64,000 nucleotides of DNA from an uncultured Candidatus Saccharibacteria bacterium (GCA_938030095.1 CALHGK010000004.1:1-64000), one strand, 5' to 3'. Positions 6,492-16,120 are shown, counted from the first letter of the stretch. A program made the numbers and translations. The notes: a model not told the origin generated them from the sequence alone.

Positions 6492-8342
6492 ATGACAGAT
6501 CCACAGTATATTCGTAATATTGCAATTATTGCCCACGTCGACCACGGCAAAACAACGCTGCTTGATGGTTTACTGAAGCAGAGCAATACATTCCGCAGCA
6601 ACCAAGCCGAGATGGCCCAGACGCTCATCATGGATAGTGGCGAGCAGGAGCGTGAGCGTGGCATTACTATCACTGCCAAGCAGACGACGGTCTACTACCA
6701 GCCGACCGATGCTGAGTCAGCAGTCGACTACAAGATCAACATCATCGACACACCCGGCCATGCCGATTTTAGTGGCGAGGTGGAGCGCACGCTCAACATG
6801 GCCGATGGCGTACTCCTCGTGGTGGATGCGCAAGAAGGCCCAATGCCACAGACGAAGTTTGTTCTGAGTAAAGCGCTTGAGCTTGGTCTAACACCGGTGG
6901 TGATTATCAACAAGATCGACAAGCCTGCGCGGCGCATTGCCGAGGTGGAGGACGAGCTAGCCGACCTCTTCCTCGAGCTTGCCACCGACGAGGCACAGCT
7001 CAAATACCCGGTGTACTACGCCGTAGCGCGCGAAGGCAAAGCCTGGGCGACACTGCCAAGTGATGCCAGTGAGCCAGCCAGCCTGGCACCGATCTTCCAA
7101 GCGATTATCTCGCACATCCCAGCGCCACAAGTCGCAGACGGGCCTTTCCAGATGCTCGTGACGGCTCTCCAGTACGATACCTTCCTTGGCAAATATGCGA
7201 TTGGCCGAATCCATCGCGGGGTGGCTCAGCGTGGCCAGGCGCTCACCCTCATCAAGACAGATGGTACAACTACCAATGCCAAGATTGATAAGCTCTTCAT
7301 TAGCCGCGGCCTCGCCAAAGAAGAGGTGAGCGAGGCAGGCGCGGGCGATATTGTCTACATCGTTGGTGCGGCCGACGCACACATTGGGGAGACGCTCGCT
7401 AGCCGTGACCTGCCAGAGGCACTGCCCGTTATGGCAGTTGAAGCCCCTACCATTAGCATGTACCTTGGGCCCAATACCAGCCCGATGAAGGGTCGCGAGG
7501 GTGAATTCACTACCAGCCGGCAGATTGGTGATCGTCTCCAGCGTGAGCTCGAGACCAATGTAGCACTGCGGGTGGCAGAGTCTGGTATTGGCTTTGTGGT
7601 ATCGGGGCGAGGCGAGCTTCACCTCAGTGTGCTGATCGAGACGATGCGCCGCGAAGGCTACGAATTTGAGGTTGGGCGGCCAGAAGTTGTGACGATCACC
7701 AAGGATGGCAGTGAGCAAGAGCCAGTTGAAGAGCTGCTGGTTGAGATTGGCCCTGAGTTCGTTGGTGTTGTCAGCCAAGAGCTTGGCAAGCGCAAAGCGG
7801 AGCTCCGCAAACAAGAGCAAACCGCCAGTGGTGCAACGTGGATGACGTATACCATTACCACCCGAGCGTTGATTGGCCTACGCAACCGCCTTCTGACAGA
7901 TACGAAGGGGACAGTTATTATGTATAGCTTGCCACATGGCTACCAGCCAGTCAGTGGTGCGCTGCCGCGGACGCGCAATGGTGTGTTGATCGCCTTTGAG
8001 CCAGGCACGACCACACCATATGCCTTGCAAGCGGCCGAAGCGCGCGGTGAGCTCTTCGTCGGAGCGGGGACTGATGTCTATGCTGGGATGATCGTTGGCC
8101 TCAATAATCGCCCAGATGATCTCGAGATCAATGTATGTAAGGCTAAGCACCTTACCAATATGCGCAGCAAATCAAGCGACGGCACCGTCCAACTGACGCC
8201 ACACACCCAGCTGAGCCTTGAGCAATCGATCGACTTTATTGAAGATGACGAACTCCTTGAGGTTACGCCGCACGCCCTTCGCCTCCGCAAGAAATACCTC
8301 GACGCCAACGAGCGCAAACGCGCCGCCAAACATCAACCATAA
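6492..8342 (+). CDS. typA: Ribosome-associated GTPase TypA/BipA
   Basis: 616 residues, the normal TypA length. G1 is AHVDHGKTT, G2 region RGITITAK, G3 DTPGHADF and G4 NKID; then come the EF-G-like domain II, domains III and V, and the TypA-specific C-terminal domain (TRNGVLIAFE, AKHLTNMRSK, the latter an rRNA-contacting loop). It is a translational GTPase that helps ribosome assembly and stress adaptation. TATAAT at 6466-6471 gives a short leader of about 14 nt; an out-of-frame ATG at 6487 precedes the ATG at 6492. The trehalase gene follows after 24 nt, so co-transcription is likely. Confidence 0.97.
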   Translation: MTDPQYIRNIAIIAHVDHGKTTLLDGLLKQSNTFRSNQAEMAQTLIMDSGEQERERGITITAKQTTVYYQPTDAESAVDYKINIIDTPGHADFSGEVERTLNMADGVLLVVDAQEGPMPQTKFVLSKALELGLTPVVIINKIDKPARRIAEVEDELADLFLELATDEAQLKYPVYYAVAREGKAWATLPSDASEPASLAPIFQAIISHIPAPQVADGPFQMLVTALQYDTFLGKYAIGRIHRGVAQRGQALTLIKTDGTTTNAKIDKLFISRGLAKEEVSEAGAGDIVYIVGAADAHIGETLASRDLPEALPVMAVEAPTISMYLGPNTSPMKGREGEFTTSRQIGDRLQRELETNVALRVAESGIGFVVSGRGELHLSVLIETMRREGYEFEVGRPEVVTITKDGSEQEPVEELLVEIGPEFVGVVSQELGKRKAELRKQEQTASGATWMTYTITTRALIGLRNRLLTDTKGTVIMYSLPHGYQPVSGALPRTRNGVLIAFEPGTTTPYALQAAEARGELFVGAGTDVYAGMIVGLNNRPDDLEINVCKAKHLTNMRSKSSDGTVQLTPHTQLSLEQSIDFIEDDELLEVTPHALRLRKKYLDANERKRAAKHQP

Positions 8343-8366
8343 CACCATAGGGAGAACCCGCCTATC

Positions 8367-9995
8367 ATGCACAACGTCCGCCGCGCTTTTGCTGCGAAAA
8401 TCATTGCTCTTACCAAAGATACCAAAGAGAATGCCAAAGCCGCTGCGGTGCAGACGGTAGAGCTGGTGCGCCCGACGCCAAGCTCGCCCGACGAGACGCT
8501 CAGCGAGCTCTTTGATGAGGTGCAAACGCAGCAGATTTATGGTGATGGTAAGGCGTTTGTCGATATGACACCCACCAAGCCAGCTCGGACGATTATGGCG
8601 CGGTATCGTCGGCAGCGTCGGCAGCCCGGCTTCGATCTCGCGACCTTCGTTGGGCAGCATTTTTCTACTACAGTATACCCGGCCTCGAGTTACCAACCGA
8701 CCGACACCACTACTGCACGTCAACATGTGAGTCAGCTCTGGCAACAGCTCGAGCGCCGCAATCGCAAGAATCGGGGTTCGCTCCTTGCGCTGCCATATCC
8801 ATATATGACGCCAGGTGGACGCTTTGATGAGTTATTTTATTGGGATACGTATTTCATTATGCTTGGCCTAGCGGCGGATGGGCGCTGGCGCTCCATTGAG
8901 TATATGATGCGCAACTATACCTACATGCTGCGCAAGTTTGGAATGATCCCCACGGCTAACCGGACATACTTCTTGAGCCGGTCGCAGCCACCCCTGTTTG
9001 CGGCGATGGTGCAGCTATTGGCACGTCACCGGGGCAAACGGGTCTATGCAGAGTTTTTGCCAAGCCTTCTTGCTGAGTATCGCTTTTGGATGAAGGGCCG
9101 TCGCCAGATTGCGAAAGCCAAGGCCGTTGAGTACCCAGCGTATCTCCGCGTCGCTGTTATGCCTGATGGCACGCCACTCAATCGTTACTATGACAACCGT
9201 ACCACACCACGCCCCGAGTCGCATCGCGAAGATGTCCATACGGCACATCACGCAGCCTCGGCGCATACGACGCGGACATTCCTTGATCTGCGGGCGGCAG
9301 CCGAGAGCGGGTGGGACTTTAGCAGCCGGTGGTTTGCCGACCCCTGTCAGATCCAGACCATCGAGACGACAAAGTATGTGCCGGTCGACCTCAATTGCTT
9401 CCTCTACCAGCTCGAAATGACGATCGCCGAGGCTTATCGGCTCATCAAGCAACGTCGCTTGGCGCGGCGTTTTGAGGCAGCGGCCGAGCGCCGAGCTCGG
9501 GCAATTCGCCGCTACTGCTGGCAACCTACCACGCAATTCTTTGAGGATTATGCCATCACCACGGGCCAGACCACCGGGCGACTAACACTTGCCGCGGTGA
9601 CGCCACTATATGTGGGGATTGCGACTGATGAGCAAGCTGCAGCGGTGGCGCAACGCCTCGAGCAAGACTTTTTGCAGCCAGGTGGGCTCCTTTCAACCCT
9701 CATCACTAATGGCCAGCAGTGGGATGCCCCCAATGGCTGGGCACCACTGCAGTGGTTTGCCATTGTGGGGCTGCGCAATTACGGCTATGACACACTGGCG
9801 GCAACCATTCGCGATCGCTGGCTTGCCACTAATGAAGCTGTCTTTGCCAAGAAGCGCAAAATGGTCGAGAAGTATGATGTTGTCACCGCCAGTGCAGGCG
9901 GCGGTGGGGAGTACCCCCTGCAAGATGGCTTTGGCTGGACGAATGGAGTGTATGCAGCACTCAAAGATGAGCAGCTTGGAGTGGCGCAGCAGTAG
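8367..9995 (+). CDS. Alpha,alpha-trehalase, GH37 family
   Basis: 542 residues with no signal peptide, so probably cytoplasmic. GH37 signature 1 is at about 149-163 (PGGRFDELFYWD), signature 2 near 450 (QQWDAPNGWAPLQ). The catalytic acid should be the Asp of ESGWDFSSR, and the catalytic base region GGGGEYPLQDGFGW is present near the C terminus. The reaction is hydrolysis of trehalose to two glucoses. Residues 1-80 form a basic extension before the catalytic domain. It follows typA by 24 nt. For a small epibiont, trehalose might come from the host cell (inference). Confidence 0.93.
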   Translation: MHNVRRAFAAKIIALTKDTKENAKAAAVQTVELVRPTPSSPDETLSELFDEVQTQQIYGDGKAFVDMTPTKPARTIMARYRRQRRQPGFDLATFVGQHFSTTVYPASSYQPTDTTTARQHVSQLWQQLERRNRKNRGSLLALPYPYMTPGGRFDELFYWDTYFIMLGLAADGRWRSIEYMMRNYTYMLRKFGMIPTANRTYFLSRSQPPLFAAMVQLLARHRGKRVYAEFLPSLLAEYRFWMKGRRQIAKAKAVEYPAYLRVAVMPDGTPLNRYYDNRTTPRPESHREDVHTAHHAASAHTTRTFLDLRAAAESGWDFSSRWFADPCQIQTIETTKYVPVDLNCFLYQLEMTIAEAYRLIKQRRLARRFEAAAERRARAIRRYCWQPTTQFFEDYAITTGQTTGRLTLAAVTPLYVGIATDEQAAAVAQRLEQDFLQPGGLLSTLITNGQQWDAPNGWAPLQWFAIVGLRNYGYDTLAATIRDRWLATNEAVFAKKRKMVEKYDVVTASAGGGGEYPLQDGFGWTNGVYAALKDEQLGVAQQ

Positions 9996-10029
9996 CTGAT
10001 ACCCCGGGGAGATAGATAATACGACGAAT

Positions 10030-10066
10030 AGTTAGGTCGGTCTATGACTAGACTGCCTAGGCTTTT
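10030..10066 (+). terminator. Possible terminator after trehalase
   Basis: Imperfect stem around GTCT/AGAC extended by TAGG/CCTA, followed after a few bases by TTTTT. Tentative. Confidence 0.35.
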
Positions 10067-10142
10067 TGCTTGGCAAAATGAGCCAGCGATAGCGACCTTT
10101 TGCAGTAAACCAGACAGTATACATAAGAGAGGAGAATACCAG

Positions 10143-10259
10143 ATGATCGTGATGTCGTGGTTAACATTCGGCGATTACTTCTCATTCTTAGTTAGCAGCT
10201 GCGACAAGAGGTGTGAAAGGAGACTAATGCGTCAGGAGCGGATAAAGATTATCTTATAG
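10143..10259 (+). CDS. Possible 38-residue small protein
   Basis: ATG at 10143 follows AGAGGAG with about 8 nt spacing and opens a 38-codon frame beginning MIVMSWLTFG, with a short hydrophobic first half and a basic tail (CERRLMRQER). No family recognised. It fills the 268-bp gap between trehalase and rarA but could be chance. Confidence 0.2.
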   Translation: MIVMSWLTFGDYFSFLVSSCDKRCERRLMRQERIKIIL

Positions 10260-10263
10260 TTTC

Positions 10264-11469
10264 TTATGTGTTATCCTTTGACACGTGCTGAGCTACCTCA
10301 TCTGGCAAAAAACCTTTCTTGTGCTGGAAGTTTGCTTGCCACTGATAGCCTTTGCCATAGCCGAGCTCCTTCATGAGTTTGGTGGGAGCATTGCGCAGGT
10401 GGAGTGGCACTGGTGTATCGGCATAGCGCGTGGCGAGGGCCTCTGCCTCGTGCATGAGGTCGGTGATCTCGCGCGATTTAGCCGAGCGGGCAAGTGCTGT
10501 GGCGCAGTGGTAGAGGTTGTAGCGGGCCTCAGGCAAGCCAACCCGCTCCACCGCTTGGAAGGTCGCCACCGCTAGAGATAACGCACCATTACCCGCCAGC
10601 CCGATATCCTCACTGGCGAATACCACCATGCGCCTGGCAATGAACTTTGGGTCTTCGCCGGCGTCGATCATTCGGCTCAGGTAATAAAGGGTAGCGCGGA
10701 CATCGCTACCCCGCATCGACTTGATGAAGGCCGAGATCACATCATAGTGCATCTCACCGTGCTTGTCGTAGCCAGGGAGCTTCTTTTGGGTGGCAGCTGT
10801 GACGGTATCGGGCGTGACTGTCTCGGCGAGGCTCAGGGCTAGCTCGAGATTGCCGAGCGCCACTCGGGCATCGCCGCCCGATAGCTCAGCGAGATAGTCG
10901 AGCGCCTCTGATGTGACGTGCTCTGCTTTGCCCAGGGTAGTGAGAGCGTGCTGGAGGATAGCGTGAATTTCGTCTTTGCTCAGTGGTTGCAAGACAAGCA
11001 CGCGCATCCGGCTCAGCAGTGGTGTAATAACCTCGAAGCTTGGATTCTCAGTCGTGGCACCGATCAACGTAATCAGCCCCGACTCCACATGAGGCAAAAA
11101 TGCGTCTTGCTGCGCCTTATTAAATCGGTGGATCTCATCGACAAAGAGAACAGTGCGCAGGCCAAGATTCCAATTTTGCCGGGCGTGCTGGATGACCCGC
11201 TCGACGTCCTTCTTGCCACTGGTAACGGCACTGAGCTCGATAAACTCAGCCTCCACCTCGCGAGCAATAATCCGCGCCAGCGTCGTCTTGCCTGTACCCG
11301 GTGGCCCCCAAAAGATGAGGCTCACGGGCTGCTTCTTCGTAACAATCTGGCGCAAAATCTCGGCATCGCCCAGTAAGTGTGTCTGACCTATCACGGCATC
11401 AAGCGACTGTGGGCGCAGCCGCTCGGCCAGCGGTTGGCGCGATGACGATGATGAATCTGGCTCAGGCAT
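10264..11469 (-). CDS. rarA: Replication-associated recombination protein A (AAA+ ATPase)
   Basis: 401 residues. Walker A is GPPGTGKTT, Walker B VLFVDEIHRF, sensor 1 GATTENPSF, with the arginine-finger region PLLSRMRV; the C-terminal half carries the tetramerisation domain (EDIGLAGNGALSLA). RarA/MgsA acts at stalled forks with SSB. The start is taken at the ATG at 11469 (MPEPDSSSSS), because TATACT lies about 10 nt upstream on this strand; the open frame continues 21 codons further without a promoter or ribosome site. It is divergent from the second slipin gene. Confidence 0.95.
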   Translation of the reverse strand: MPEPDSSSSSRQPLAERLRPQSLDAVIGQTHLLGDAEILRQIVTKKQPVSLIFWGPPGTGKTTLARIIAREVEAEFIELSAVTSGKKDVERVIQHARQNWNLGLRTVLFVDEIHRFNKAQQDAFLPHVESGLITLIGATTENPSFEVITPLLSRMRVLVLQPLSKDEIHAILQHALTTLGKAEHVTSEALDYLAELSGGDARVALGNLELALSLAETVTPDTVTAATQKKLPGYDKHGEMHYDVISAFIKSMRGSDVRATLYYLSRMIDAGEDPKFIARRMVVFASEDIGLAGNGALSLAVATFQAVERVGLPEARYNLYHCATALARSAKSREITDLMHEAEALATRYADTPVPLHLRNAPTKLMKELGYGKGYQWQANFQHKKGFLPDEVAQHVSKDNT

Positions 11470-11642
11470 AGCTACGTCTAGTATACCGGAAATAGACTGG
11501 CACGTCGAAGGACTGTCGGTTTCGGTAATCAAACTATGTCTGATTTCCTAGCTACCTATTGCGAGATAGTAAGACGACCCCATCTCGCTATTTTGCCACA
11601 ATGTGGTATGATAAAAGCAATAAGCTAGTCCAAAGGAGGAAT

Positions 11643-12392
11643 ATGGAATATATCATTATCGGCATCATCGTGGCGACGATTGTCTTCATGCTGAGCGGGA
11701 TTCGGGTGGTGAATCAATACCAGCGCGGCGTGGTGCTAACGCTTGGGCGCTTCTCAGGCCAGCGCGCACCGGGCCTGCGTGTGGTGGTGCCAATCTTTCA
11801 GACGATTATGATGGTCGATGTCCGCTCGACGCCGATCGATGTGCCAAAGCAAGAGGTTATCACCAAAGATAACGTGACGGTTGGTGTGGACGCTGTGGTG
11901 TACTTCCGTGTCATTAATGCGCCAAAGGCTGTCCTTGAGACGACGAACTACATCTACGCTACCAGCCAATTTGCTCAGGCGGCGCTGCGTGATGTGACGG
12001 GTAACATTGACATGGACGACCTACTTGCCAAGCGAGAAGAACTCAGCCAGCAGATCAAAGAGATTGTCGATGCTGAAACTGACAAGTGGGGGATTGACGT
12101 TGAGAACGTGAAGATTCAGAACATCGAGTTGCCAGGCGATATGAAGCGCGCTATGGCGAAGCAAGCCGAAGCCGAGCGTGAGCGCCGAGCCAACATCATT
12201 AATGCCGATGGTGAAAAAGCCGCTGCAGAGACCCTCGCAGAAGCCGCTCAGATTCTTGCTAACACCCCGGGCGCAATCAACCTGCGTACGCTCACGACAC
12301 TTGAACGCATTAGTGCCGAGCCAAGCCAGAAGACGATGATCCTCTTCCCGGCAGAATTGACAGAGGTACTGCGAGGTATCAAGCGGTCATGA
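11643..12392 (+). CDS. Slipin / SPFH-domain membrane protein, copy 2
   Basis: 249 residues, closely similar to the protein at 137-880 through most of the SPFH domain (both contain IDVPKQEVITKDNVTVGVDA). An N-terminal anchor at about 2-17 is followed by the SPFH core and the charged AEAERERRANI helix. The start is ATG 11643 behind AAAGGAGGA; the frame is open further upstream but without support. Its stop overlaps the start of the aminopeptidase gene (ATGA at 12389), so translation of the two is coupled. This pairing with a peptidase differs from copy 1, which pairs with DUF4342. Confidence 0.93.
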   Translation: MEYIIIGIIVATIVFMLSGIRVVNQYQRGVVLTLGRFSGQRAPGLRVVVPIFQTIMMVDVRSTPIDVPKQEVITKDNVTVGVDAVVYFRVINAPKAVLETTNYIYATSQFAQAALRDVTGNIDMDDLLAKREELSQQIKEIVDAETDKWGIDVENVKIQNIELPGDMKRAMAKQAEAERERRANIINADGEKAAAETLAEAAQILANTPGAINLRTLTTLERISAEPSQKTMILFPAELTEVLRGIKRS

Positions 12393-13576
12393 TCGACTTT
12401 CGTCAGAATCGAGCGCGTTGCATTGATGCGCTTGCGGGTGGGCTGGCAGTATTGACTGCGTATGACGAAGTGCAGGGCAGTGGCGATGAGCCAGCGCCGT
12501 TTCAGCAGGAGTCGAACTTTTGGTGGCTCAGTGGGATTGAGCGGCCAGGATGGAAGCTGATTATTGATGGACTACGTGGCCGCACAACACTCGTGCGGCC
12601 TCATCTCGATGCGGTGCAGCAGACCTTCGTTGGTGAACTCAGCAGTGAGGAAGCCAAGCGGATCAGTGGTGCTGATGCAGTGATTGACGCCCACGATTTT
12701 GAGGCGGAGCTACGCCAGCTTGCCAAGCGTCATACGGTTGTATATGAGGTGAATGACCGCACCGACTACGGTTTTATGCTCAACCCCGCCTCGCGCGACC
12801 TGAGCAAAGTACTGCAGCGGATATTCCCCTCAGTTCAATCGTGTCTCCGTCAGCTGCGTGAATTGCGGGCTATCAAGCAGCCGGAAGAGATTGCTGCGCT
12901 GCGCCAGGCAATTGCGCTGACTATCGAGGCCTTTGAGGTAGCCAAGCAGCGCTTGCCACACTGCCAGCATGAGTATGAGTGCGAGGCAGAGTTTGATTAC
13001 CTATTTCGGCACCGCAATGCCCGCCATGCGTATAGTCCAATTGTTGCTGGTGGCGCTAACGCCTGTACTTTGCACTACAGCCATAATGCAGGGCCGCTGA
13101 ATGCTAAGAATATGGTGCTGATTGATGTCGGAGCACGGGTCAATGGATATTGCGCGGATATCACTCGCACCTATGGCATTGAGCCGACGCAGCGCCAGCA
13201 GGATATCCACGCTGCAGTGGTGCAGGCGCAGCAACACATCATAGAGCTGCTCGAGCCAAATCTCCCTGTGGCTGATTACATCCAGCAGAGCGACGACATT
13301 ATGCGCGATGCCTTGCAGCAGCTTGGTCTCCTACGCGATCGCCACGACCAAGCCACCTTCCGGCGTTACTATCCACATGCCACCAGCCATGGGCTTGGCG
13401 TCGATACACACGACAGCCTGGGTGCGCCGCGGGTGCTGCGCGCTGGTATGGTGCTTACCGTCGAACCAGGGATTTACATCCCAGAAGAGGGCATTGGTGT
13501 CCGGATTGAAGATGACATTCTCATTACGCCGAGCGGCCACGATAATCTCAGCGCCAGCTTATCGACAAAATGGTAA
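12389..13576 (+). CDS. pepP: Xaa-Pro aminopeptidase (M24B, PepP-type)
   Basis: 395 residues. Residues 1-165 form the N-terminal creatinase-like domain with the PepP-type FQQESNFWWLSG; the rest is the pita-bread metallopeptidase fold. Metal ligands are visible: Asp in LIDVGARV and CADITRTY, His in SHGLGVD, Glu in VEPGIYIPE and Glu in VRIEDD. It removes an N-terminal residue preceding proline and has two metal ions. No signal peptide, so cytoplasmic. The start overlaps the slipin stop by ATGA, suggesting translational coupling and perhaps a role in membrane-linked peptide turnover (inference). Confidence 0.94.
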   Translation: MIDFRQNRARCIDALAGGLAVLTAYDEVQGSGDEPAPFQQESNFWWLSGIERPGWKLIIDGLRGRTTLVRPHLDAVQQTFVGELSSEEAKRISGADAVIDAHDFEAELRQLAKRHTVVYEVNDRTDYGFMLNPASRDLSKVLQRIFPSVQSCLRQLRELRAIKQPEEIAALRQAIALTIEAFEVAKQRLPHCQHEYECEAEFDYLFRHRNARHAYSPIVAGGANACTLHYSHNAGPLNAKNMVLIDVGARVNGYCADITRTYGIEPTQRQQDIHAAVVQAQQHIIELLEPNLPVADYIQQSDDIMRDALQQLGLLRDRHDQATFRRYYPHATSHGLGVDTHDSLGAPRVLRAGMVLTVEPGIYIPEEGIGVRIEDDILITPSGHDNLSASLSTKW

Positions 13577-13597
13577 AAAACCGCTATACTAGAGCAA

Positions 13598-13999
13598 ATG
13601 AAACGACAATTTTTTGCCTTTATTATCCGCTGGGTGTTAAATTCGCTTGGGCTGTGGATTGCCGTGCGTATCTTTGGTACAGGCTATATCGGTGTCCAGC
13701 CCGATATGAACGTTGCGGTGTTTTTGCTGGCAGGGCTCATCTTCTCAGTCGTCAATGCAGTCTTTAAGCCGATTGCCATCATCCTATCGCTTCCCGCCAT
13801 TCTCGTCACGCTCGGTCTCTTTACCATCGTTGTCAACGGCTTTATGGTTTATATTTCGTTGATACTAGCGCCAGGCCTCAAGATGACGTTTCTTCACTCC
13901 ATCTTGACAGGCCTGATCATGAGTCTGGTAAACTATATAGTAAGCAGCGCGCTCGAGCTAAATTATGGGCGCACGCAGGAGGAACAACATGAATCTTGA
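13598..13999 (+). CDS. Phage-holin-4-type (DUF360) membrane protein
   Basis: 133 residues, four membrane segments, with the family pattern FSVVNAVFKPI (after the second helix) and TLGLFTIVVNGFMVYI. These proteins are widespread in bacteria and are not necessarily phage holins. TATACT at 13584-13589 ends close to 7 nt before the ATG at 13598, so a leaderless promoter lies just behind the aminopeptidase stop. The 3' end overlaps the secG start by 11 nt, so this gene probably leads a holin-like/secG/substrate-binding-protein operon. Confidence 0.83.
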   Translation: MKRQFFAFIIRWVLNSLGLWIAVRIFGTGYIGVQPDMNVAVFLLAGLIFSVVNAVFKPIAIILSLPAILVTLGLFTIVVNGFMVYISLILAPGLKMTFLHSILTGLIMSLVNYIVSSALELNYGRTQEEQHES

Positions 14000-14222
14000 T
14001 AGTATTCTACAAACAATAATGATTGGCTCGGCCATCTTGATGATCCTGGCTATTTTGCTCCAGCAGCGCGGGGCAACACTTGGTGCAGGCTTTGGTGCCT
14101 CGGGTGAGCTCTATACCACGCGGCGCGGCCTCGACAAGAACCTCTTTGAGGCGACGATATTCCTGGCTGTTACCTTTGTCGGGTCTATTTTGGCGGCACT
14201 CTTGTTGCCGTCTGCGAGGTAG
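13989..14222 (+). CDS. secG: Preprotein translocase subunit SecG
   Basis: 77 residues, two membrane helices. The SecG core is present: a first helix ending ILLQQRG, then ATLGAGFGASGELYTTRRG and a second helix. SecG associates with SecYE and helps SecA-driven export. ATG 13989 lies behind AGGAGG and overlaps the upstream gene by 11 nt; the next gene begins 3 nt after its stop. Confidence 0.92.
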   Translation: MNLDSILQTIMIGSAILMILAILLQQRGATLGAGFGASGELYTTRRGLDKNLFEATIFLAVTFVGSILAALLLPSAR

Positions 14223-14225
14223 GGC

Positions 14226-16088
14226 ATGGCAGACCGGCAGGAGAAGCACCTCCAGCGCCGTGAGACCTCGTCGGCAGTTGCGCCTCAGGAGGATGAATCG
14301 CTGCGAGCGGCCAAAGCAGCGAAATCGGTGCCGTCTCGCCGCAAGAAGCCACGCCGCGACCTCAAGCAGCTCGAAGATAGCGCGACGCGCCATGTTGGCA
14401 AGTTCTTAGGGAGCCGCTTCGAGAGTTTGCGCCGAGCCCGGCGGCGGGTTGTGTTGTGGCTTGTCCTCATTGCAGTGATTTTGCTTGGTATTATTGCTCA
14501 GATCTTTATCCGCCGCGACGCGACGACGGCAACTGGTGGGACCGGCGGGACATATATTGAGGGGGCGCTTGGCCCGATTGAGACGCTTAATCCTCTCTTT
14601 GCAACCAGCAGTGCCGAGCTTTCGGCCAGCCAACTCATGTTTTCCTCACTTTATCATTACGACGCCAAGGGGTCGCTCCACACAGATGTTGCAACGAGTC
14701 TTGCCTATAACGAAGCGGGCAAAACCTACACCGCTCAATTACGTGATGACGTCCGCTGGCACGATGGGCACAAGCTCACGGCCAAGGATGTTGTCTTCAC
14801 GATCAACCTCATCAAGAATCCGGCGGTGCGCTCGCCCTTGCGCGTCAATTGGATCGATGTCCAGGCCAAGGCAGTCAACGATACCACTGTGCAGTTCGTG
14901 CTGCCTGCCACGTATGCTGCCTTCCCCCATGCATTGACTTTCCCGATTTTGCCCGAGCATATGCTAGGCTCAGCAACGCCAAGCTCAATGCGCCAGGCAC
15001 CATTTAATCATTCGCCAGTTGGTAGTGGGCCGTTTAAGTTCCAGATTTTGCAATCGACCAACAATGCTCGCCGGCCAAAGACCGTGCACGTTGTTGCATT
15101 CGATGGCTACTATGGTGGCCGGCCCAAGCTCGATCGCTTCGAGCTCCAGGCTTATAGCACGCAGCAAGATATCGTCTCGGCTTTGCAAGCTGGTGAGCTG
15201 AGTGGCGCAACCGACCTCTCCGTCGTGATGCGCAAAGATATCCCGCGCAGCCAATACACTACGACCACTGTACCGACCGACCGTGGGGTGTATTTGCTCA
15301 TGAACAATACCAATCCCATCCTCAAAGATCGCGCCGTGCGTAAAGCCCTCCAACTGGGCACCAACACCGCTGCGATTCGCACCTCGCTGGGTGAGGGGGT
15401 GCAGCGCCTTGATGGGCCGTTTATCCCGAGCCAACTTGGGGGCATTAATACACCATCCGCAGATAAGCATGACAAAGCAAAGGCTGCTGCGATGCTGGAT
15501 GAAGCAGGCTGGAAGCTCGCTGATGGCAGCAAAGTCCGCAGCAAAGATGGCCAAAAGCTGGAGATTATGATCACTACTACAAAGGGCACAGAGTACGAAG
15601 CAGTCCTCGCCAAGGTAATGGAGCAGTGGCAGCAGCTTGGCGTGGCGGTAACGCAGCAGGTGATCGACCGCTCGGCGACGTCATCCACCTTTGTCCAAGG
15701 GACATTGCAGGGGCGAAGCTACGATGTTTTGCTCTATGAGCTGGCAATTGGTGCCGACCCTGATGTCTATGCCTATTGGCACTCCTCTCAGACGGGCTAC
15801 CAGGGCTATAACTTCGTCAATTACACGAGTCGCACTGCAGATGCCGCATTGGCCAGCGCCCGTACGCGCCTCGAGCCCAAGCTGCGTGCCGCCAAGTACA
15901 AAGCGTTTGCCGAACAGTGGTATAGTGACGTGCCGGCGATTGGTCTCTATCGGTCGGCTAGTGTGTATGCGACAGGCCCCGGTGTACAGGCCATCCAGCA
16001 GGGCGATACCCTTGTCTCCGGTGCAGACCGCTACGCAGACGTCCTCCGCTGGACGGTGACAACGCGAGATGTTTACAAAACCCCCTAA
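14226..16088 (+). CDS. Oligopeptide-type extracellular substrate-binding protein (SBP family 5), signal-anchored
   Basis: 620 residues. Residues 1-72 are a highly basic cytoplasmic tail, 74-95 a membrane helix (VVLWLVLIAVILLGIIAQIF), and the rest a family 5 solute-binding fold with the typical openings LNPLFATSSAELSASQLMFS and WHDGHKLTAKDVVFTI. There is no lipobox; anchoring is by the uncleaved helix, unusual for this family. No permease or ATPase genes accompany it here. It would capture peptides at the outer face for an Opp/Dpp-type importer encoded elsewhere. It starts 3 nt after secG. Confidence 0.92.
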   Translation: MADRQEKHLQRRETSSAVAPQEDESLRAAKAAKSVPSRRKKPRRDLKQLEDSATRHVGKFLGSRFESLRRARRRVVLWLVLIAVILLGIIAQIFIRRDATTATGGTGGTYIEGALGPIETLNPLFATSSAELSASQLMFSSLYHYDAKGSLHTDVATSLAYNEAGKTYTAQLRDDVRWHDGHKLTAKDVVFTINLIKNPAVRSPLRVNWIDVQAKAVNDTTVQFVLPATYAAFPHALTFPILPEHMLGSATPSSMRQAPFNHSPVGSGPFKFQILQSTNNARRPKTVHVVAFDGYYGGRPKLDRFELQAYSTQQDIVSALQAGELSGATDLSVVMRKDIPRSQYTTTTVPTDRGVYLLMNNTNPILKDRAVRKALQLGTNTAAIRTSLGEGVQRLDGPFIPSQLGGINTPSADKHDKAKAAAMLDEAGWKLADGSKVRSKDGQKLEIMITTTKGTEYEAVLAKVMEQWQQLGVAVTQQVIDRSATSSTFVQGTLQGRSYDVLLYELAIGADPDVYAYWHSSQTGYQGYNFVNYTSRTADAALASARTRLEPKLRAAKYKAFAEQWYSDVPAIGLYRSASVYATGPGVQAIQQGDTLVSGADRYADVLRWTVTTRDVYKTP

Positions 16089-16095
16089 CATGCGG

Positions 16096-16101
16096 TATAA
16101 T
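16096..16101 (+). promoter_or_regulatory. -10 box of tRNA-Leu
   Basis: TATAAT 19 nt upstream of the tRNA; no strong -35 is evident inside the end of the preceding gene. Confidence 0.6.
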
Positions 16102-16120
16102 CAACAGTGTCGCGAGATAT

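Noticed and set aside
6957..7820. 287-codon minus-strand frame within typA
   Set aside because: Antisense to typA, which has all its GTPase motifs.
13598..13999. Prophage signal from the holin-like protein
   Set aside because: The family is common in chromosomes without phages, and no other phage gene adjoins.
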